Below, piece by piece: positions 59,696 to 64,000 of a stretch of 64,000 nucleotides of DNA. Location of the stretch: the NCBI RefSeq assembly GCF_022811725.1, contig NZ_CP094527.1, positions 1,674,001-1,738,000 on the forward strand, written 5' to 3'. Origin of the DNA: Mucilaginibacter sp. SMC90 (GTDB lineage Bacteria > Bacteroidota > Bacteroidia > Sphingobacteriales > Sphingobacteriaceae). The first letter of the stretch is position 1. Every line of letters begins with the position of its first letter. The notes under the pieces are model-generated. The model saw only the letters and a list, made by a program, of their open reading frames with translations, searched no databases and was not told the origin of the DNA. The position numbers and the translations under genes were made by a program.

Positions 59696-60058
59696 CTACA
59701 CCAGCTGCGCTTTTATTTTAGCCAATAAAATATCTAAGTCAAAAGGCTTGGCCATAAAATCATTCGGTGCCCCCTGCTGGTGCAGGGTAGCAGCCAGGTC
59801 ATGCGTACCCGAGATCAGGATCACCGGTATATGACTGGTTTCCAGCGTATCCTTTAAGTGCCTGCAAATCACCCGTCCATCCAGGTCGGCCAGCATCACA
59901 TCCATCAAAACCAGCGCAGGATCAAACTGCTGAATGGCCGCTGCGACCTGGTGACCGTCAGCAAGCACCTTCACTTCGTAACCATCTTCCGTTAAAATGT
60001 AAGTTACGATATCTAAAATATCCTGATCATCATCCAGCACCAATATCCGCTTGCCCAT
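59696..60058 (-). CDS. Stand-alone response regulator receiver
   Basis: 120 residues from the ATG at 60058 (MGKRILVLDDDQDILDIV); the upstream extension has no family support. It has the acidic triad DDD, the phospho-Asp in ALVLMDVMLADLDGR, Ser/Thr in ILISGTHD and Lys in FMAKPFDLDIL. No output domain. Probably paired with the PAS kinase encoded 116 nt downstream. Confidence 0.9.
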   Translation of the reverse strand: MGKRILVLDDDQDILDIVTYILTEDGYEVKVLADGHQVAAAIQQFDPALVLMDVMLADLDGRVICRHLKDTLETSHIPVILISGTHDLAATLHQQGAPNDFMAKPFDLDILLAKIKAQLV

Positions 60059-60413
60059 AGTTTTCTTATCAATTCCTAACAGTTCTGACGAATACAGTGC
60101 CACAAAGCTTTACAAAGACTACATCTATCATGGATAGGACATCTTTCACAGACTTCTACCGGTTTTGGGTTGACCATTTCGGCAAGCGTATCGTTATTCC
60201 ACTTTCCCAGCAGCATATAGATTACCACAAAGATCACAATAGTAGACAAACAGCCCCCGCCCAGTTTTTTGGCGCCACAGGCGGCAATTAAACCACGAAA
60301 AATTATTCATCGGACTCTTGGTTTTGGTGCTTCGTAGGTTGTGAACCGAACGAGGAACAACTATTTCACCACCAGAAAGGGAAACATCCCAACGCTTCAA
60401 CCGTTATTTATAT
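60059..60413 (+). other. Intergenic region between response regulator and lipocalin
   Basis: 355 nt with no confident gene. On the minus strand (about 60306 down to 60076) one frame reads IAACGAKKLGGGCLSTIVIF and then VVIYMLLGK, which looks like a small lipoprotein or membrane peptide, but it has no good start codon. The divergent promoters must lie here. Confidence 0.35.
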
Positions 60414-60965
60414 ATGAAACTAAAAAATTGGGAGGTCGGCCTCGCTGCCGGCCTAGCCGCAGCTACCGTTGCGGTATTATTAAATTCCTGCGTTACTATT
60501 CCAAAGGACGCTAAAGCCGTACGGCCCTTTAACCAGCAGCGTTATCTCGGAACCTGGTACGAGGTCGCGCGTATGGACTTTAAATTCGAGAAGAACCTGT
60601 CGGATGTGAGCGCAACCTATTCGCTGAACGCTGACGGCTCGATCCGGGTGGATAATAAAGGCTATAATTACGTCCAGCAAAAATGGAAGGAAAGTATCGG
60701 CAAAGCCAAGCCTGTGAAAGACGCCGGGACAGGCCGTTTAAAAGTATCTTTTTTCGGTCCGTTCTATGCCGGTTATAACGTGATCGCGGTCGATCTGGAT
60801 TATCGCTACGCGCTGGTGGCCGGAAATAACCTGAACTATTTATGGCTATTGTCCCGTGAAAAAAGTATTCCGACCGCCATCCAAACTGCCTATCTTAAAC
60901 AGGCCCAAGCCTTAGGCTACGATGTCTCCAAGTTGGTGTGGACGAAGCATGAACATGTTAATTAA
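60414..60965 (+). CDS. Lipocalin-family lipoprotein (Blc-like)
   Basis: 183 residues. The N-terminal helix ends in a lipobox (AVLLNSC). The lipocalin signature GTWYEVARMDFKFEKNLSDV and the strand LVAGNNLNYLWLLSREKSIP are clear. Blc-type lipocalins sit in the outer membrane and bind lipids or fatty acids, usually under stress. Neighbours (Hsp20, DksA-like, PA2169) support a stress island. Confidence 0.9.
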   Translation: MKLKNWEVGLAAGLAAATVAVLLNSCVTIPKDAKAVRPFNQQRYLGTWYEVARMDFKFEKNLSDVSATYSLNADGSIRVDNKGYNYVQQKWKESIGKAKPVKDAGTGRLKVSFFGPFYAGYNVIAVDLDYRYALVAGNNLNYLWLLSREKSIPTAIQTAYLKQAQALGYDVSKLVWTKHEHVN

Positions 60966-61026
60966 AAGATTATCAGTTGACCATCACTATCAGCAAACTA
61001 TCTGGCTTTTCTGTTGTTGAAAGCAC

Positions 61027-61413
61027 ATGCAAAACGAATACAACAAGACCCGTTACAGTGATAGCGAGCTGCAGGAATTTCAGCAGCTTATAGAAAATAA
61101 GATTAGGATGGCCCGGGAAGAACTGGCCGAATTGACTGCCGCTTTAAGTTCATCTAACAGCAATGGCGATGATGCGGCTATTGCCGGGAAAACACTGGAA
61201 GACGGTTCGGCGACCTACGAAAAGGAACAAACGAATCAACTGGCGGCCAGGCAGAAAAAGTTTATTGAACAGCTGGAAGCCGCGCTGGTCCGCATCCAAA
61301 ACAAAACCTATGGTATTTGCAAGGTGACAGGAACATTGATCCCGGCAGAACGCCTGCGCGCCGTACCTCATACCACCATGAGCATGGAAGCGAAAATGAA
61401 ACAGGCCTCCTGA
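61027..61413 (+). CDS. TraR/DksA-family protein with degenerate zinc finger
   Basis: 128 residues: a long coiled coil (about 12-95, ELQEFQQLIENKIRMAREEL), then the DksA-like C-terminus YGICKVTGTLIPAERLRAVPHTT. Only one Cys (C in GICK) remains of the usual four zinc ligands, as in many Bacteroidota members. It may bind RNA polymerase and tune stress or ribosomal transcription. Confidence 0.85.
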   Translation: MQNEYNKTRYSDSELQEFQQLIENKIRMAREELAELTAALSSSNSNGDDAAIAGKTLEDGSATYEKEQTNQLAARQKKFIEQLEAALVRIQNKTYGICKVTGTLIPAERLRAVPHTTMSMEAKMKQAS

Positions 61414-61637
61414 GATCGGTCATCATAACGATCATCGATTCCACTCTGGGTGAATGCAGGATGTCTTGGTTTACGCTTCCTGTTTAAATGTCATTTTGAG
61501 GCTGTAATTTTTTCAGTTGCGGTGAAATTTTTTCAGTTATTTCGGTCTGTTTTGGCTGTGGCCCAGGTTTTGAAATAAGCTGACCAGTTTAATTAATTAT
61601 AAGTTTTAATCATTATTAAATTAAGGAGGACAGACCT

Positions 61638-62078
61638 ATGACACTGGTTAAATTCGATCCCGCTCAAAAAAACAACACATTATTGCCAGGCTTTAATGAT
61701 GTATTTGATTCCATTTTTAATGACACCTTTTTTAACGACCGGATGGTTGCCCGGGTTCCCGCTGTAAACATCAGCGAATCTGAGAACAACTATCACGTTG
61801 AGTTAGCGGCCCCAGGTTTGAAAAAGGAAGATTTTAAGATCAGCCTCGACCGCAACGTGCTTCATGTTTCGGTTGAACAACAAACCGAAAATACGAAGGA
61901 AGAAAAAAATTACAGCAAACGGGAGTATGCCTATAATTCATTTGTGCGTTCGTTCACGCTGCCTGAAAGTGCCAATGCGGAAAGTATCGAAGCGACCTAT
62001 ACCGATGGTGTGCTGAAGATTGATATCGCTAAGCGCGAAGAAGCGAAAATGGTGCGTCGTCAAATCGAGGTCAAATAA
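61638..62078 (+). CDS. Hsp20/alpha-crystallin small heat-shock protein
   Basis: 146 residues with an AGGAGG ribosome-binding site before ATG 61638. The alpha-crystallin domain runs from VPAVNISESENNYHVELAAPG to ADGVLKIDI-like TDGVLKIDIAKRE, including the KREYAYNSFVRSFTLPES strand. It holds unfolded proteins soluble during heat or stress. A terminator follows. Confidence 0.95.
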   Translation: MTLVKFDPAQKNNTLLPGFNDVFDSIFNDTFFNDRMVARVPAVNISESENNYHVELAAPGLKKEDFKISLDRNVLHVSVEQQTENTKEEKNYSKREYAYNSFVRSFTLPESANAESIEATYTDGVLKIDIAKREEAKMVRRQIEVK

Positions 62079-62103
62079 ATTTAAGTGTATTAGTTTTGAA
62101 AAG

Positions 62104-62124
62104 AGGCCCTGCTGTGCGGGGCCT
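62104..62124 (+). terminator. Intrinsic terminator after hsp20
   Basis: AGGCCC (62104-62109) pairs with GGGCCT (62119-62124), with an A-rich start and TTTT after the stem. Confidence 0.65.
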
Positions 62125-62149
62125 TTTAGGCTTAGCGAGATTTGATGGT

Positions 62150-62443
62150 ATGGAAGACCGCTTTTCCTTATTGCTCAGCTTGAAAACGCCGACCGGCTTT
62201 GAAGTGTTCGGCGAGTTTGGCATCGGCGATGACCGGGTGGCCGCGGCCGCATTATTTGACAGTCTAAAGGGTAGTGAGCGACTGGCGGAAACGGCTGTGC
62301 TACACGTTGACCTGATGGAAACAGATGGCTTATTGCCGGCCAAAGTGCGTACTAAATGCTGCCGCCTGGATGAATTGGCCGCCAACTGCAAACTGATCAC
62401 GCGGGAAGTATTCCGCCGAAGAAACCTGAAGAGCTATGAATAA
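62150..62443 (+). CDS. Small hypothetical protein
   Basis: 97 residues from ATG 62150 (MEDRFSLLLSLKTPTGFEVFG); the frame from 62096 covers the hsp20 terminator and is unlikely. The beta-rich start (GFEVFGEFGIGDDRVAAAALFD) and basic end (REVFRRRNLK) match no family I can name. Overlaps the next gene by 8 nt. Confidence 0.55.
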   Translation: MEDRFSLLLSLKTPTGFEVFGEFGIGDDRVAAAALFDSLKGSERLAETAVLHVDLMETDGLLPAKVRTKCCRLDELAANCKLITREVFRRRNLKSYE

Positions 62444-62780
62444 TAAAACGATCGTGCTACAAGCATTATTGATTGTTCTCGTCATCATAGCCATTGTCTG
62501 GGAGGTGACGCGATATATCACGGAACATCGCTTTGCTGAGATGCCCAAACAATTGATGGGTGCGGTGTTTCTCTGTTGGCTGGTTTATATCTTATCCCGC
62601 ACGCCGCAGGACGATGATGACTGGGCAGGTCAGTATCAAAAAAAAGCAGCCAATAATGGCTGCTTTTTTTTAATCATTTTCCAGACCACGGCCGGTTTTG
62701 TGCTGCAGTTCCTCTATACGTTTGGAGGCTTCAGCCTTGGTCAGGTTCTCATCGAACGCTTCACCGGCTTCAGTGCTTAA
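62436..62780 (+). CDS. Small membrane protein; 3' end reads through a terminator
   Basis: Two N-terminal membrane helices (LLIVLVIIAIVWEV and LMGAVFLCWLVYIL) and RTPQDDDDW look genuine up to about residue 68. Beyond that the frame runs through a strong terminator hairpin (62638-62671) and into the antisense of the DUF3072 gene. The native protein probably ended near 62640 before a stop was lost, or the tail is spurious. Confidence 0.5.
   Translation: MNNKTIVLQALLIVLVIIAIVWEVTRYITEHRFAEMPKQLMGAVFLCWLVYILSRTPQDDDDWAGQYQKKAANNGCFFLIIFQTTAGFVLQFLYTFGGFSLGQVLIERFTGFSA
62638..62671. terminator. Bidirectional intrinsic terminator
   Basis: GCAGCC (62646-62651) pairs with GGCTGC (62658-62663), flanked by an A-run and eight T residues. 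It separates the convergent genes at 62436 and 62670. Confidence 0.8.
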
Positions 62781-62939
62781 AGTCGTTAAATAGGAATGTT
62801 GGGCACCGGTCATCTTTTCATCACCGGTTGTCCAGTTATCCGGATCTTTGACGGTATTTGAACCTTTATTTTCCGTCTCACTGCTGAGGTTTTCGTCTCC
62901 CCGAAAAAGTTTTTCCTCATTATCGTTGCTTGGTATCAT
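62670..62939 (-). CDS. DUF3072-family protein
   Basis: 89 residues. The C-terminal half matches DUF3072 (DPDNWTTGDEKMTGAQHSYLTTLSTEAGE, LTKAEASKRIEELQ). Small stress-associated protein of unknown function. The N-terminus is charged and disordered. Convergent with the membrane protein gene, sharing the terminator. Confidence 0.85.
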   Translation of the reverse strand: MIPSNDNEEKLFRGDENLSSETENKGSNTVKDPDNWTTGDEKMTGAQHSYLTTLSTEAGEAFDENLTKAEASKRIEELQHKTGRGLEND

Positions 62940-63230
62940 ACATTTACTAATTTATTTAGCAACAATTAAAATTACCATTGGGTTTTAAAAGAATGATCAA
63001 TTAATGGCCGAGCTTGTACAGTTTCATATACGCGTGTTCGCTCGAGCATCCAGCCGTAACGATCATTTTTAGATGTTTCCAAGAATACTTCTGAGCACTC
63101 TATGTTATCGGGATGGTAATTTACTCATTATTAACTATGTGTAAGTGGTCTGCCTCGTTTTTATAAGTTTAATTCGTTACTGGCATAGAATTGGTTTACA
63201 GTTTAGCCTATCTAAATAAAGAGAAACATT

Positions 63231-63680
63231 ATGGAAACTACACAAGCAACAGGCGTATTGAACGACCTGATCGAAATCAACAATGATCGCGTAGCGGGTT
63301 TTGAAAAAGCTATCGCTGATATCAAAGATGAGAATATTGACCTGAAAGAGATTTTTCAGGGTTACGCCGAACAAAGCCGCAAAAACGGCCAGGAACTGGC
63401 TGCTTTGGTTGGCGATGCGGGCGAAGTGGAAACCGGAAATAGCGTGAGCGGTACCCTGCACCGCGCGTGGATCGACGTGAAATCATTATTCGGCGGCAGC
63501 GACCGGGAAAGTATTTTGTCTGAGGCGGAACGCGGCGAAGATGCCATTAAAAAAGCGTACCAGGATGCATTGTCGAACGAGGACCTTGGCGCTGATGCCA
63601 TCGCCGTGGTACAAAATCAAGCGCAGGAGATCAATGCTGCCCACGACCGTATCAAAGCACTGCGCGACATTTCAAAATAA
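63231..63680 (+). CDS. PA2169-type four-helix-bundle protein (DUF2383)
   Basis: 149 residues of ferritin-like helical bundle: LNDLIEINNDRVAGFEKAI, EIFQGYAEQSRKNGQELAALV, SVSGTLHRAWIDVKSLFGG and ERGEDAIKKAYQDAL. The family is induced by stress in many bacteria; its biochemical role is unknown. A terminator follows at 63694. Confidence 0.9.
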   Translation: METTQATGVLNDLIEINNDRVAGFEKAIADIKDENIDLKEIFQGYAEQSRKNGQELAALVGDAGEVETGNSVSGTLHRAWIDVKSLFGGSDRESILSEAERGEDAIKKAYQDALSNEDLGADAIAVVQNQAQEINAAHDRIKALRDISK

Positions 63681-63693
63681 TTTAAGCTTCACT

Positions 63694-63727
63694 AAAAAAA
63701 GCTGTCCGGTTGGGCAGCTTTTTTTCT
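63694..63727 (+). terminator. Intrinsic terminator after the PA2169-type gene
   Basis: AAAAAAAGCTG pairs with CAGCTTTTTTT around a short GC-rich loop. Confidence 0.8.
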
Positions 63728-63758
63728 TTTACGCCCAGCTTATTCGCCCAACGACCAT

Positions 63759-64000
63759 TTGGAGCTGGGTAAACTCAAACCAGACGATAAAGGGATCACG
63801 ATCAATCTCCAGGCCGGCATCGGTCTTTATCAAGTCCGCCTGGAATTTCCGGCAAAGGATAAACCGTTGCTCCGCTATACCACGACGCTGACGGCCAGCG
63901 AACCTATACTGATACCTTTCTGGCCGCGGGATATGGTGATCACCGGACCGGATAGCAGCAACCGCGATACAAAAGGCACTATCCTGGTAAGCCAGGTTGG
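63759..64000 (+). CDS. Partial unknown gene at the right edge
   Basis: An open frame (LELGKLKPDDKGITINLQAG, then GLYQVRLEFPAKDKPLLRY, LIPFWPRDMVITGPDSSN) runs to the window end. It has a protein-like composition of beta-strands. TTG 63759 is the only sensible start seen; the frame stays open upstream but lies next to the terminator. Function unknown. Confidence 0.4.
   Translation, partial: MELGKLKPDDKGITINLQAGIGLYQVRLEFPAKDKPLLRYTTTLTASEPILIPFWPRDMVITGPDSSNRDTKGTILVSQV

Noticed and set aside
60097..60291. 64-residue ORF upstream of the lipocalin
   Set aside because: No family features and composition not protein-like; the better but still weak candidate is the minus-strand small membrane peptide frame mentioned in the gap entry.
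1..64000. CRISPR arrays, tRNA or rRNA genes, integrase and relaxase genes
   Set aside because: Looked for on both strands; no regularly spaced repeats, no cloverleaf sequences and no tyrosine- or serine-recombinase or relaxase motifs were seen. A tRNA search program would be needed to exclude a tRNA fully.

Overview
The window looks like the accessory genome of a Bacteroidota bacterium, most likely Sphingobacteriaceae (Mucilaginibacter or Pedobacter type). The evidence is SusC/SusD, FecR and TlpA genes, DUF6520 and MauE proteins, AraC/SDR modules, TAnnTTTG minus-7 promoter elements and PRTRC/MobC/ArdC mobile-element genes. The placement is by family content only. I see no tRNA, rRNA or CRISPR array.

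Layout. 0-6.3 kb: chromosomal-type genes (DUF2147, a DoxX-like membrane protein, two AraC regulators next to SDR oxidoreductases, a lipoprotein, DUF1330, Crp/Fnr). 6.3-15.6 kb: left part of an integrative/conjugative-type element, with palindrome-rich non-coding DNA, a broken ssb-like gene, a PRTRC cassette whose C, B and ThiF proteins look like a ubiquitin-like modifier, an E2 and an E1, an orphan DarG-like macrodomain and an AbiEii-type nucleotidyltransferase toxin-antitoxin-like pair. 15.6-26.9 kb: FecR, SusC, SusD and TlpA converging on an operon of a class III lanthipeptide synthetase-like protein (LanKC), MauE and a small secreted DUF6520 protein. 27.7-36.5 kb: a LytS/LytTR two-component system and a TolC-HlyD-RND efflux operon that share a duplicated 21-bp-phased operator. 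36.6-37.4 kb: a scar with broken Mrr and SDR genes. 37.5-42.8 kb: a peptide-export operon (C39-ABC transporter, HlyD, S41 peptidase) fed by an acidic Asp/Ser/Tyr-rich peptide whose start is cut by an insertion sequence.

42.8-45.4 kb is a complete IS21-family element (istA, istB). Both neighbours lose their 5' ends at it, which suggests IS-mediated rearrangement rather than simple insertion. 45.4-56.8 kb: right part of the mobile element, with a MobC/TraG coupling protein missing its membrane domain, an M23-ArdC fusion, a DUF4099 protein, several unknown element proteins, and an SOS-like module (UmuD-like protein without its catalytic pair, UmuC polymerase, SRAP/HMCES protein) under a shared palindromic operator. 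57-64 kb: stress and signalling genes (DUF1003, PAS histidine kinase, response regulator, lipocalin, DksA-like, Hsp20, DUF3072, PA2169-type).

I see no integrase, relaxase or Tra mating-pair genes, and the coupling protein is truncated, so the element is probably not self-transmissible in its present form. The most interesting items are the PRTRC ubiquitin-like trio, the LanKC locus, the truncated acidic peptide with its exporter, the LytTR operator pair and the element-borne SOS-like regulon.
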